Below, one piece after another: positions 1 to 7,642 of a stretch of 11,852 bases of DNA. Position numbers and translations under genes: made by a program. Numbering within the stretch: the stretch's first letter is position 1; every line of letters begins with the position of its first letter. The notes beneath the pieces are model-generated. The model was not told the DNA's origin. It saw only the letters and a program-made list of their open reading frames with translations, and ran no database searches. Location: NCBI GenBank assembly GCA_000717735.1, contig JOBE01000103.1, forward strand, positions 1 through 11,852, in the 5' to 3' direction. Source of the DNA: Streptomyces griseoluteus (GTDB lineage Bacteria; Actinomycetota; Actinomycetes; Streptomycetales; Streptomycetaceae).

Positions 1-415
1 ACGATCTTCACACCAGACAGGCCCAGACGACCAGCACCAGTACGACATCACCCATCCACGCCACCCCCGTGACCTGCACGTTCAGGATGAACACAACTCA
101 GTGAGGACCGCTTCCCCATGTGCCGGGGAGCGGCCCTCACCAGCCGGATCTTCGGTGGTGCGTGGATCAGTTGCCATGGACAAGCCCGTCCCGGCCCAGC
201 GCCGCTCGCCAGACATCGTCCGTCCGGCCGGCGGCCGCAGCGGCCTGCGCACGCCGAGCCCCGGCCCGAACGCCCTGAACCGATGGTGCACCGCCTCGCC
301 GGTCGCCCGCGCAACGCGGCCAACCCGGGGCCTGCCAGCACCCGCTCTCTTTCGACCGGCGGTGTGGGCTCTTCCGCGCCCCCCGATGAACTGATCACGG
401 AACCGCTCCGCGTCG
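1..415. other. Flank of the insertion sequence, no convincing gene
   Basis: Short open frames exist on both strands, but their translations are rich in Arg, Pro, Ser and Ala, share no motif I recognise, and look like by-products of high GC. The only structured element is the hairpin at 101-140. The minus-strand frame that crosses this stretch is the read-through tail of the transposase OrfB. A diverged pseudogene cannot be excluded. Confidence 0.5.
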
Positions 416-1343
416 GGCCTTGACCCTGAATCCTGGACACGGGATATGCGGCTGGCGTCAGGGTAGTTGATGTTGCTCGGGACGCTGTCTCGTAAACGAT
501 CGGGCTGCGGTGTCCGAGGCGGGAGTGACGGCGTCGGGTGTTGTAGCGGTGGAGCCAGCGGAACGCGTCGAGGCGGGCTTCGCGCTCGCTGGACCAGTGC
601 TTTCGGCCCTGGAGCGTCTCCCGCTTGAACGTCGCGTTGGACGACTCGGCGAGCGCGTTGTCCGCCGAGCTGCCGATCGCGCTCATGGACTGACGGACGC
701 CGGCCTGGCGGCAGGCGTCGGCGAACGCCCGGCTGGTGTACTGGGCGCCGTGGTCGGTGTGCATCACCGCTCCGGTGAGGCTGCCGCGGGTCCGGTCGGC
801 GGCTGCCAGGGCATCGAGGGCGAGATCGGTGCGCATGTGATCCGCGACCGCCCAGCCGACGAGGCGGCGTGAGGCGAGGTCGATGACGGTGGCCAGGCAG
901 AGGAACTTTCCGCCGTCCAGCGGGAGATAGGTGATGTCGCCGACGTACTTCGTGTTCGGCTCACTCGCGGTGAAGTCGCGGCCGATCAGGTCCGGGGCCT
1001 TCGCCGCGGCCGGGTCCGCCACCGTGGTGCGGTGCCTGCGCCGCAGCCGCAGACCCGCCAGGCCGGCCTGGCGCATCACGCGGGCGACCCGCTTGTGGTT
1101 GACCCGCTCGCCCTCGTCACGGAGCTCGGCGGTGATCCTGGGGACACCGTAGGTGCCGTCCGATTCGAGGTGCACGGCCCGTATCCGGACGGCGAGCCGG
1201 GCGTCGGCCGCCTGCCGTGCGGCCCGGTCAGCGGCGGTGCGGCGCCAGTAGTAGAAGCTGGAGCGGGCTATGCCGAGGATGGTGCACAGCCGCTTCACGC
1301 CGTGGCGGCGCTGGTGGTCGGCGACGAACTGGAAGCGGTTCAC
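48..1343 (-). CDS. IS3-family transposase OrfB (DDE integrase), with read-through C-terminal tail
   Basis: Residues 1-110 carry the N-terminal HTH_21-type region (VKRLCTILGIARSSFYYW, then GTYGVPRI). The rve integrase core follows with a complete catalytic triad: D136 (VGDITYLP), D197 (HTDHGAQY) and E233 (NALAESSNATFKRE). Spacing is 60 and 35 residues, the normal D-D(35)-E layout for IS3. The family-typical RRHSRLG end motif is at 271-277. The transposase proper should end near residue 299 (TTLTPAA), but no stop occurs inside the element; the frame passes through the terminal repeat and adds about 123 residues encoded by the flanking DNA. The tail is Arg/Gly/Pro rich and unlike a domain. The start GTG at 1343 overlaps the OrfA stop. 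The catalytic core looks intact, so activity is possible; the effect of the tail is unknown. Confidence 0.88.
   Translation of the reverse strand: MNRFQFVADHQRRHGVKRLCTILGIARSSFYYWRRTAADRAARQAADARLAVRIRAVHLESDGTYGVPRITAELRDEGERVNHKRVARVMRQAGLAGLRLRRRHRTTVADPAAAKAPDLIGRDFTASEPNTKYVGDITYLPLDGGKFLCLATVIDLASRRLVGWAVADHMRTDLALDALAAADRTRGSLTGAVMHTDHGAQYTSRAFADACRQAGVRQSMSAIGSSADNALAESSNATFKRETLQGRKHWSSEREARLDAFRWLHRYNTRRRHSRLGHRSPIVYETASRATSTTLTPAAYPVSRIQGQGPTRSGSVISSSGGAEEPTPPVERERVLAGPGLAALRGRPARRCTIGSGRSGRGSACAGRCGRRPDGRCLASGAGPGRACPWQLIHAPPKIRLVRAAPRHMGKRSSLSCVHPERAGHGGGVDG
101..140. terminator. Strong hairpin, probable factor-independent terminator
   Basis: GTGAGGACCGCTTCCCC (101-117) pairs with GGGGAGCGGCCCTCAC (125-140) around a 7-base loop, with one mismatch and one bulged T. 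A T-tract is absent on the plus strand; on the minus strand the stem is followed by TGAGTTGTGTT, so termination of leftward transcription (including read-through from the IS) is the more plausible direction. A remnant of a mobile-element end is an alternative. Confidence 0.5.
420..440 (+). repeat. Terminal inverted repeat of the IS3 element, OrfB-side end
   Basis: It matches the reverse complement of 1687-1707 with three mismatches (at 427, 429 and 433). The core reads TTGACCCTGAATCCTGGACA. It also encodes the last IS-derived residues of OrfB, because OrfB has no stop before it. Confidence 0.8.
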
Positions 1344-1645
1344 CAGCGCGTCTCCCCGGCGAAATACTTCGCCGCCTTCCGCAGGATCTCGCGTTCCTCC
1401 TCCAGCTCGCGGACCTTCTTGCGCAGAGCGGCGTTCTCCGCCTCCAGCGGTGTGGGCGGCTCGGTCGGCTCCCCCGCCCGGCGTCCCCGGGGCCGGCTCG
1501 CGCCAGCCGCCCGGACCCAGTTCCGCAGCGTCTCCGGGTTGACCCCCAGATCAGCGGCGACCGACCTGATCGTGGCTCCAGGCCGCGACTCGTACAACGC
1601 GACCGCGCCCGCCCTGAACTCAGGCGGATAGTGCTTCATGACCAC
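1340..1645 (-). CDS. IS3-family transposase OrfA (DNA-binding subunit)
   Basis: A 101-residue protein of the usual OrfA length. Residues 24-45 form a helix-turn-helix (ATIRSVAADLGVNPETLRNW) of the IS3/IS911 HTH_Tnp_1 type, which in this family recognises the terminal repeats. Residues 67-88 make a leucine zipper with leucines at 67, 74, 81 and 88, used for OrfA/OrfAB multimers. The first possible start is GTG at 1645; ATG at 1639 is in the same frame two codons later, and GGAG lies 12-22 bases upstream, so the exact start is open. The stop overlaps the OrfB start as GTGA, so OrfB may be reached by coupling or by the -1 frameshift typical of IS3. I saw no classic A-rich slippery site. Confidence 0.9.
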   Translation of the reverse strand: MVMKHYPPEFRAGAVALYESRPGATIRSVAADLGVNPETLRNWVRAAGASRPRGRRAGEPTEPPTPLEAENAALRKKVRELEEEREILRKAAKYFAGETRW

Positions 1646-1686
1646 GGGACATCCGTTCTCCTGGACTCAAGATCCAAGTGTCTCGA

Positions 1687-1707
1687 GTGTCCAAGATCCG
1701 GGGTCAA
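1687..1707 (-). repeat. Terminal inverted repeat of the IS3 element, OrfA-side end
   Basis: Read on the minus strand it begins TTGACCCCGGATCTTGGACA, the partner of 420-440. It lies about 40 bp upstream of OrfA, where the IS promoter and transposase binding site are expected in this family. Confidence 0.8.
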
Positions 1708-1818
1708 GGCCCGGCCGCACGCAGGAATGGGCAACCCCATGACAGCCTCTACAGGTCAAGGCTCCGCGGCGTACCAGACCGCCCTCGCCCAGAACCGACA
1801 ACATGGAATGATCAAGAG

Positions 1819-2250
1819 ATGACCGACGCGAGCAGGGTGGACGGCCGCTCCCTCCAGCGCGAGACCGAGCGAATCGTCAACGAGATAGCTCAGGGGCTCC
1901 GCACCTTGGACGACGGGGTTGCCTGGTTCACCGGCCTCTCCCTGGCCCATCGGCAAGAGGTACTGCGGGACGTCGCCGGCTACGCGATGCAAGCACACAT
2001 CACGGCCGCGGGCGGCCGCGCGGGGGTGACGCAGTCCGGGGTGAAGCCCACCGCCAACCCCTCAGTCATGATCTGCATGGACCCGCCCCGCTATGGGTTC
2101 GCCCGCCTGCCCGCCGACGAGCACGTGACGGCCTTCCGAGTACTCGTCTCCGTGTTCACCGTCGCCGACACACGGCGCAGACAGACGTACTGCAATGGCA
2201 CCTGCGGACACACATGGCACAACCTGCCGGCGCTCACCAAGGAGCCGTAA
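1819..2250 (+). CDS. DUF5958-like protein
   Basis: A 143-residue soluble protein. Its pattern resembles actinobacterial DUF5958 proteins of unknown function: an N-terminal INEIAQGLR-TLDDGVAWFTGL segment (residues 20-40), a helical EVLRDVAGYAMQAH block (47-60), LPADEHVTAFRVLVSVFTVADTRRR (97-121) and a terminal C-N-G-T-C-G-H-x-W-H-N-L motif (125-136). That end holds two Cys and two His and could bind metal, which is inference. The family assignment is from memory of the motif pattern. ATG 1819 was chosen because similarity begins there; the frame runs further upstream into the IS terminal repeat. A recognisable Shine-Dalgarno is weak (AAGAG directly before ATG). The gene stands alone, with the IS end about 110 bp upstream and a convergent operon downstream. 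Confidence 0.7.
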   Translation: MTDASRVDGRSLQRETERIVNEIAQGLRTLDDGVAWFTGLSLAHRQEVLRDVAGYAMQAHITAAGGRAGVTQSGVKPTANPSVMICMDPPRYGFARLPADEHVTAFRVLVSVFTVADTRRRQTYCNGTCGHTWHNLPALTKEP

Positions 2251-2533
2251 CAGCGGCCACTCCCCACACCGGTTGAACCCCTCAAGAACGATCCCCCACC
2301 CACAACAAGGCCCCACACAGCACGGTCACCGGCTGACAACCAACCGCTGCCACCACACCACCCAGTCACAGCACGGGCTGCGGCCGACCCCGCTGACGAC
2401 CGGGCCCCGCCCCCGTTCACCGCCCTTGTACGGTCAGGCCTGGGCGGGTGCCTGGGTCGGTCAGGACGGCCATGCGTCCGGCGCGACGGCCGCCGACGCG
2501 TAGATCCCCCGACGGCCCTGAGAGCGTTCCGCC
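2251..2533. other. Convergent intergenic region
   Basis: It lies between the tail of the DUF5958-like gene and the tail of the TPR gene. CGGTCAGG occurs twice (2431-2438 and 2458-2465) and a bulged hairpin lies at 2474-2499. I see no small gene. The plus-strand composition is strikingly C/A-rich in 2251-2400, which argues against coding. Confidence 0.5.
2474..2499. terminator. Candidate bidirectional terminator between convergent genes
   Basis: GCGTCCGGCG (2474-2483) pairs with CGCCGACGC (2491-2499) around a 7-base loop, nine base pairs with one bulged C. It lies 35 bp past the TPR stop on the minus strand, the expected place for the operon terminator. There is no T-tract, which is common in high-GC actinomycetes. 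Confidence 0.35.
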
Positions 2534-5500
2534 CTACTGACGCGTCGCGTACTCCTCCCGCAGCGCGTCCAGGATCTCGGCGGCCTCCGTGAGATCCGCC
2601 TTGCGGCAGCGGGACGCCGCCGTCGTGAGGCGGGCGACGGCCTGCTTGAAGCGGCCCAGGCCGTTGCCCTCGACGAGGGCCGCGAACCTGACCGCCTCCG
2701 CGCGCGGCATCTCGCCCCGCTGCCCGCCCTGTTCGTGCGCGGCGACGGCGGCCTCCGCCTCGGTCAGGGCTTCCGCGAAGCGATCCGCCTGGGCGAGGAC
2801 ACGGGCCCGGCGGTAGTGGATCTCGCCGCTCTCGTACCAGGAGTGGAACCCCTCGGTGGCGTCCGGGACCGCGGCCAGGACCGCGTCGGCGTCCGCCAGG
2901 TGGCGCAGCGCCGCGTCGACGCCGTCGTCCTCCCGCGCGGACATGATGAGACGGGCGAACTCGCGCATCATGTGGATTATCAGCGGGGGGTGCGGCGCCT
3001 CGGCGTGCGCGGCGACCGCCCGTTCGTAGGCCGTGCCCGCCGCCTCCCAACGGTCGGCCATCGCCAGCGTCGTCGCCGCCTCCGCGGCCACCAGGGTGTG
3101 GGTCGTGCGGTCGTCCTCCCAGGCCGCGACGGTGTCCGCGAGACGCAGGAACTCCTCCGCCGAGGCGAGGTACTCCTCCAGCTCGCGCATCCCGCGCGCC
3201 AGGGTGAGCCGGGCCTGGGCGACAAGGCGTTCGTCGAGCGACGAGGCCGCCTCGTCGGTGAGGACGGACTCCAGTACGGCGACCGCGTCCGCCTGCTGTC
3301 CCGTGTTCGCGAGGACGTCGGCGAGCTGGAGACGTACCTGGGCGGCCTCGTCGTGCGTCCCGTCCTGGTCGAACCGCGCGGCCGCCTCGGAGAGGTGACG
3401 CACGGCGCCGGCGGAGTCCCCGAGGTGCGAGGACGCGTGGCCGAGCAGTGCGTACGTCGGGGCCAGCGGGAAGTCCGTGTCGTCGTACCGCACCGCGTCG
3501 GAGATCGCCCGGTGCAGCAGCTCCGCGGCCTCCGCCGGCGACTGCTCGGCGAGGAGGATCTGGGCGAGCAGCGCGCGCGGGCGCGAACCGCGCCAGGGCC
3601 GCCCGGAGGCGTCGACGTCCTCGAGGGCCGCGCGCAGCTCCGACTCGGCCAGGGCCGTGTCGCCGCGCTGGGCGGCGATGTCGGCGACGAACTGGCGTGC
3701 GTTGGCCGCGTGGTGGCGCACGGACAGGCGCTCTGCCTCGGACCGCAACCTCCGGGCCGACTCCTCGAACCGTTCCCGCACCGCGTCGGGGGCCTCCGGC
3801 AGCTGCCGCAGGAGGTCCTGGTAGGCGGCGAAGAGGGAGGAGTACAGCACGGTCAGGTACTCGAGCGCGCGCTCCGACGCCAGGTCGGGGCAGGCGACGG
3901 CCTCGGCCTCGCCCAGTGGCTGCGGCTCGCCGGTGAAGGGAGCCTCGGTGCCGAGCCGCTCGGCCTCGCGCAGGCAGGCTTCGAGCTGGGCCCGGACGGC
4001 TTCCGCGTCCGGGCCCACCCCCGGGCTGACAACGTCGGCGTGGTCGTCGTCCCCCGCCGTACGGCCCGGATCCGCGGCGGCATCGGACGTGGTCGCCCAG
4101 GCGAGCGCACGCGTCCGCGTGGAGAGCGCCTGCCACGGCATCGTGAGCCGCTCGAACAGGCCGGCGGCCAGCTCCAGCTCGGCGATGCCCTCCGCGTGAC
4201 GGTCCTCCTGCATGAGCAGGTAGGCGCGCTGCTCGGCCAGCTCCGCCCGCAGCAGCTCCTCCGGGCCGAGCCGGTCGTCGTGCGCGGTGCCGTCGTCGGC
4301 CACACGCTCGGCGATGCGGGTCCAGAGGCGGGTGTCCCCGGGGTGGCCGAGGCGCGCCATCCGCCGGGCCTCGGTCACCAGGGAGAGGAAGTCGTCGGGA
4401 ACCTCCGGCCCGGCCGTCGCCGCGCCGAGGGACACGGCCGCGCCCGCCCCGGCCGCCCCACCCGCCGGCGCGTGGGAGCGGGTGGCGGACGACCTGAGCC
4501 CCAGCGGCAGCGGCTCGTCGACCAGGGGACGGCGCGCGAGACGTGAGCGCCGGCGGTCCCCTACGGTCGTGGTTCCGTTGCGCGCGTCGAACGCGGCAGA
4601 GAGGCGGTCCGCCTCGGAGCGTACGTGGGCGGAGAGACCGCCCGCCGTCCAGGTCCGGCCGAGCGGGCCGGCGACGGGGGTGTCCCCGTGACCGTCCTCG
4701 ACGAGCCGGGCGAGCAGCACCTCGACACCGGTGAGGAACTCCAGGTGGGCCAGCGGCGCGCCCGTCGCCTCGAAGAGGGGTCGGTTCTCCGCCAGGATCT
4801 CCAGGCCGCGGCCCTCATTGCGCGAGAGGGCGCAGAACTCCAGGTGCAGACCGACCTCCTCCTGCATACCGGTGTGGCCGCGGACCCGTCGGTAGCCGGT
4901 GAGGTGGTGCGAGCGGGCCTCGTCCGTACGCCCGAGGCGCAATAGCGGCAGCAACGCACGCGCCTGGCTCACCTGCGGTTCCTCGGTACAGGCCTGGGCC
5001 CCGTCGAAGACCGGCCGCCATGTGTCAAGGGCGCCGGCGTCGTCGCCCGCCACCACCTGGTGCCAGGCCAAGTGCCGGGTCTCGCAGGCCTCGCAGTCGC
5101 TCAGCTCGGTTCGCGGCCGGGTGGCCCACAGGTCGTACGCGTCGTCGACACCGGTGCCGGTGTGGTGCGCCACGTGGTAGCGCATCGCCGCCACCGGCTG
5201 CATGCCGTGCTCGGCCGCCTCGTACCGGACGCGCATCTGCTCGATCCAGCTCCGGACGGAGGCCAGCGGCATCTCGGGCACCTGCAGCAGGGACGTCGTC
5301 ACCCACTTGAAGCGCCAGAAGACCTGGTGGGCCTCCCACTGGCTGAACGACTCGGGAGCGGTGTCCCACAGCTTCAGCAGCCGGGCGAAGACCACGGGCG
5401 ACTTGCGGTGCTCGCCGGTGAACTCGTACGCCGACATCAGCTCCAACAGGGCCGTGACCAGGACGTCGGGCTTGTCGAAGGGCTCTGCGGTCTCGACGAG

Positions 5501-5590
5501 CTCCTCGGCGGTCACGGTGCGCGGCATGCCGTGGGGGCGCTCGTTGTTCTCGCGGAGCGCCTCGACGACGGCCTCGGGCGTGTCCAGCAT
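2534..5590 (-). CDS. Large TPR-like helical repeat protein, coupled to htpG
   Basis: A 1018-residue, apparently cytosolic protein with no signal peptide or membrane segment. Residues 1-335 form a helical N-terminal region with several Trp (85, 92, 96, 115) and a C166-x-x-C169 pair followed by His173 and His177. A low-complexity, Arg- then Ala/Gly-rich linker spans about 340-395. Residues 400-1010 are helical; about 625-950 show tetratricopeptide-like pairs such as AESELRAALEDV, AAELLHRAISDA, AVRHLSEAAARF, DAVAVLESVL, AGTAYERAVAAH and EALTEAEAAVAAH. TPR arrays bind protein peptides, so a partner or adaptor role is likely. ATG 5590 directly follows the htpG stop TAG (5593-5591), with GGAAGGAA about 6 bases upstream inside htpG. 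This indicates translational coupling and supports a joint function with the Hsp90 protein. I cannot name the protein. Confidence 0.88.
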   Translation of the reverse strand: MLDTPEAVVEALRENNERPHGMPRTVTAEELVETAEPFDKPDVLVTALLELMSAYEFTGEHRKSPVVFARLLKLWDTAPESFSQWEAHQVFWRFKWVTTSLLQVPEMPLASVRSWIEQMRVRYEAAEHGMQPVAAMRYHVAHHTGTGVDDAYDLWATRPRTELSDCEACETRHLAWHQVVAGDDAGALDTWRPVFDGAQACTEEPQVSQARALLPLLRLGRTDEARSHHLTGYRRVRGHTGMQEEVGLHLEFCALSRNEGRGLEILAENRPLFEATGAPLAHLEFLTGVEVLLARLVEDGHGDTPVAGPLGRTWTAGGLSAHVRSEADRLSAAFDARNGTTTVGDRRRSRLARRPLVDEPLPLGLRSSATRSHAPAGGAAGAGAAVSLGAATAGPEVPDDFLSLVTEARRMARLGHPGDTRLWTRIAERVADDGTAHDDRLGPEELLRAELAEQRAYLLMQEDRHAEGIAELELAAGLFERLTMPWQALSTRTRALAWATTSDAAADPGRTAGDDDHADVVSPGVGPDAEAVRAQLEACLREAERLGTEAPFTGEPQPLGEAEAVACPDLASERALEYLTVLYSSLFAAYQDLLRQLPEAPDAVRERFEESARRLRSEAERLSVRHHAANARQFVADIAAQRGDTALAESELRAALEDVDASGRPWRGSRPRALLAQILLAEQSPAEAAELLHRAISDAVRYDDTDFPLAPTYALLGHASSHLGDSAGAVRHLSEAAARFDQDGTHDEAAQVRLQLADVLANTGQQADAVAVLESVLTDEAASSLDERLVAQARLTLARGMRELEEYLASAEEFLRLADTVAAWEDDRTTHTLVAAEAATTLAMADRWEAAGTAYERAVAAHAEAPHPPLIIHMMREFARLIMSAREDDGVDAALRHLADADAVLAAVPDATEGFHSWYESGEIHYRRARVLAQADRFAEALTEAEAAVAAHEQGGQRGEMPRAEAVRFAALVEGNGLGRFKQAVARLTTAASRCRKADLTEAAEILDALREEYATRQ

Positions 5591-7453
5591 CTACAGTTCC
5601 TTCCGGGGCTCGGAGCCGGGTGCCGCCGTGCCGGGATGGTGCATGGCGTGGGTGAGCAGGCCGATGAAGGCCCGGTTGAGCAGGGCGCTCTCGCTCGCCC
5701 TCAGCGGGCGGCGGCTGAGCAGCAGCGCCTGGCCGTAGAGGGCCTCGGCGGCCGTGACGGCGAGGCCCCGCTCGGTGATGGTGATCGCCTGGCGGACCAG
5801 CGGGTTGAGGTGGTTCAGGACGAGCTGGGCGCGCGGGGTCTCGTGCCGCAGGGAGCCGAGGATGTCGGCCCAGAGGCCGTCGCTCTCGGCGGCGAGGCTC
5901 GACCGGGTCCGCTCGTGCCGCGCCTCCCTGTTGTCGAGGAGGAGCGCGGGGGCGGTGACCGGCTGGAAGTCCCGCAGGACCACGTCGCAATCGTGGACGC
6001 CGATCGTCTCCCGGGCGATGGACAGGAAGGCGGCGGCCCGGAGTTCGGCGGTCGGGTCGACGGCGTCGAGGTGGGCGGTGACGGTGGCGGGGTCGAGGTC
6101 CGTGACGGCCGTGCCCGGACGGATCTCGGGGAGCCGGTGCACGAGGTCGCGGTCGTAGGTGTAGCCGCCGTTCACCACGCCCAGGCCCGCGGCCGCGGCG
6201 ATCGGGGCGACCTGGCGGAACTCCTCGACGCTGCGGGTGACGAGCAGCGTCCGGTGCGTGCGGGCGAACTCCTCCAGCGTGACGTTGCCGTCGGTGGTCT
6301 CGAACGGCAGCCACGGCAGCACGATCCGCAGCAGTTCGTCGTCGTGCCGGGCGAGCGCCTTCACCGCCAGGTGGTGGGTGTCGATGAAGCGGTGCAGCAG
6401 CGACGGGTCGCTGGCGGCGAGCCCGGTGAGCCAGTCGCGGATCCGCTCGCCCAGGGCGTCCCGTACGGCGGACAGGGTGCCGTCCTCGTACAGCGCCTCC
6501 CGGGACGCCGTCGGCCGCAGGCTGGTGGTGTCGACCACGCAGCGTACGAAGAAGGCCCACTCCGGCAGCAGTTCGGGTGCCTGGTCGGTGAGCAGCATCC
6601 CCTTGAGGTGTACCCGGTGCCCCGCGCGCTGCGCCGGGCTCACGGCCGTGGGCAGGACGTAGGCGACACCGCGCAGACCGGCCGCGGGAAGGTCCAGCTC
6701 GATCGTGTCGAGCGGGGTGAAGTCGAAGAGGGCGCGGCAGTACGCGGTGTCGGCCTCGCGCCGGGCCAGTGGGGAGCGGTGGTTCCGCTCCCATGGCGGC
6801 GCCTCGTTGACCTGGTGGCTCTCGCCGCGCGGCCCGACGACCGTGACCTCGTGCCGCAGGAGACCGCCGTAGTGCCGGGCCAGGGAGACGACCCGCTCCG
6901 GGCTCGTCCACTCGGCGTTGTCGGCGCGCGGGGTGAGCCGCACGGTCGTCCCCGGCTCGGGCACGGCCGACGCGGGCAGGGTGTGGATCGTGTACCGGCC
7001 GTCGGAGTGGCCGCGCCACTCGACGGCGGGCGCCGAGGGGTCCGTCGCGGACCGGCTGATCACCGTGATCTCGTCGGCGACGACGAAGCAGGCGAGCAGG
7101 CCGATGCCGAACTGGCCGATGAAGTCCCCGCGGGCGGCGTCGAGTCCGGCCCCGTCGAGGGCGCCGTCGGCGGTCCGCTTGGAGCTGCGCCCGATCGTGG
7201 CGAGGAAGCGGTGGACGTCGGCCTCGGTCAGACCGATGCCGGTGTCCGTGACGGTGAGGGTGTCACCGGTGCGCACGGTGATGACCGCGGGCGCGCTGGG
7301 ATCGACCGCCTGGCGGGCGGTGATGGCGTCCACGGCGTTCTGCAGGAGCTCGCGCAGGTAGACGCGGGGGCTCGAGTAGAGGTGGTGGGAGAGCAGGTCG
7401 ACGAGACCACGGAGGTCGACCTGGAAGGCGTGTGCGGATGAGGAGTGGGACAC
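5591..7453 (-). CDS. htpG: Hsp90-family molecular chaperone
   Basis: A 620-residue ATP-dependent cytosolic chaperone of near-usual HtpG length (about 620-630). The N-terminal GHKL ATPase motifs are complete: ELLQNAVDA with E35 and N39, DTGIGL at 70-75 with D70, and GQFGIGL at 113-119. The middle domain has the Hsp90 SREAL motif with R318, the position of the ATP-contacting arginine. The C-terminal dimerisation region (about 500-620) is present but diverged and ends in RKEL, without the eukaryotic MEEVD tail that TPR co-chaperones bind. GTG 7453 was chosen because it gives the N-terminus expected before FQVDLRGLVDLL. Only a weak GAAAGA stands about 12 bases upstream. The frame is open far upstream into the next gene, but that part is not Hsp90. 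It is followed without spacing by the TPR gene. A 197-bp gap upstream holds palindromic repeats and may contain its own promoter. Confidence 0.95.
   Translation of the reverse strand: MSHSSSAHAFQVDLRGLVDLLSHHLYSSPRVYLRELLQNAVDAITARQAVDPSAPAVITVRTGDTLTVTDTGIGLTEADVHRFLATIGRSSKRTADGALDGAGLDAARGDFIGQFGIGLLACFVVADEITVISRSATDPSAPAVEWRGHSDGRYTIHTLPASAVPEPGTTVRLTPRADNAEWTSPERVVSLARHYGGLLRHEVTVVGPRGESHQVNEAPPWERNHRSPLARREADTAYCRALFDFTPLDTIELDLPAAGLRGVAYVLPTAVSPAQRAGHRVHLKGMLLTDQAPELLPEWAFFVRCVVDTTSLRPTASREALYEDGTLSAVRDALGERIRDWLTGLAASDPSLLHRFIDTHHLAVKALARHDDELLRIVLPWLPFETTDGNVTLEEFARTHRTLLVTRSVEEFRQVAPIAAAAGLGVVNGGYTYDRDLVHRLPEIRPGTAVTDLDPATVTAHLDAVDPTAELRAAAFLSIARETIGVHDCDVVLRDFQPVTAPALLLDNREARHERTRSSLAAESDGLWADILGSLRHETPRAQLVLNHLNPLVRQAITITERGLAVTAAEALYGQALLLSRRPLRASESALLNRAFIGLLTHAMHHPGTAAPGSEPRKEL
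5594..5606 (-). promoter_or_regulatory. Shine-Dalgarno of the TPR gene inside the htpG 3' end
   Basis: On the minus strand the sequence before the junction reads GGAAGGAACTG TAG ATG. The purine run lies 6 to 14 bases from the ATG, much stronger than the signal before htpG itself. It supports both the ATG start and coupled translation of the two proteins. Confidence 0.7.
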
Positions 7454-7574
7454 CTGGCGGAGTCTTTCGGTGGACGCGCCGACGCCACGAGGGCGGCACG
7501 GCGACGGTGCGGGCGGGAGCGGGAGGTCGCGTGGCGACGGAAACGGGAGGGAGGGGTACGGGGCTTTGTGCCGG

Positions 7575-7600
7575 CGTCCGGACGGGTCGGCGTCCGGACG
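7575..7600. promoter_or_regulatory. Pair of perfect CGTCCGGACG palindromes upstream of htpG
   Basis: The 10-base palindrome occurs at 7575-7584 and 7591-7600, embedded in a 12-base direct repeat (GGCGTCCGGACG at 7573 and 7589), centres 16 bp apart. The pair is about 120-150 bp upstream of the htpG start. A third half-related copy (CCGGACGC) lies at 7642-7649. Spacing near 1.5 helical turns and perfect dyad symmetry suit a dimeric regulator, but no known heat-shock operator (HspR HAIR, CIRCE) is present. Function is inference. Confidence 0.4.
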
Positions 7601-7642
7601 CGGAAACGGAGAAAGGGTTACGTGGGCTTGCCGCCGGTGTCC

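Larger units (their letters stand above)
420..1707 (-). mobile_element. IS3-family insertion sequence, about 1.29 kb
   Basis: The element carries OrfA and OrfB of the IS3 type on the minus strand. Terminal inverted repeats are visible: positions 420-440 and the reverse complement of 1687-1707 agree at 18 of 21 bases and both begin TTGACCC and end TTGGACAC or CTGGACAC. GGCC lies directly outside both ends (416-419 and 1708-1711), readable as a 4-bp target duplication, a size allowed in this family. Because GGCC is itself palindromic, the ends could equally be placed a few bases outward, giving a longer inverted repeat (414-440 against 1687-1713) and no duplication. The length fits the family. 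The right end lies about 110 bp upstream of the DUF5958-like gene and may have separated it from its original promoter. Confidence 0.85.

Noticed and set aside
1340..1400. Programmed -1 frameshift slippery site at the OrfA/OrfB junction
   Set aside because: No A-rich or other classic slippery heptamer is visible. The GTGA overlap fits coupling, although frameshifting is known for the family.
2091..4136. 681-codon minus-strand frame overlapping the TPR gene
   Set aside because: It overlaps the TPR gene in a different frame and is dominated by Arg, Gly and Pro; it is a high-GC shadow.
2735..4546. 603-codon plus-strand frame opposite the TPR gene
   Set aside because: It has no domain, is Arg/Gly/Val rich, and mirrors the codon bias of the antisense gene.
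5060..7441. 793-codon plus-strand frame opposite htpG
   Set aside because: It is antisense to htpG and the 5' end of the TPR gene, is Gly/Val/Arg rich without motifs, and arises from the codon bias of the real genes.
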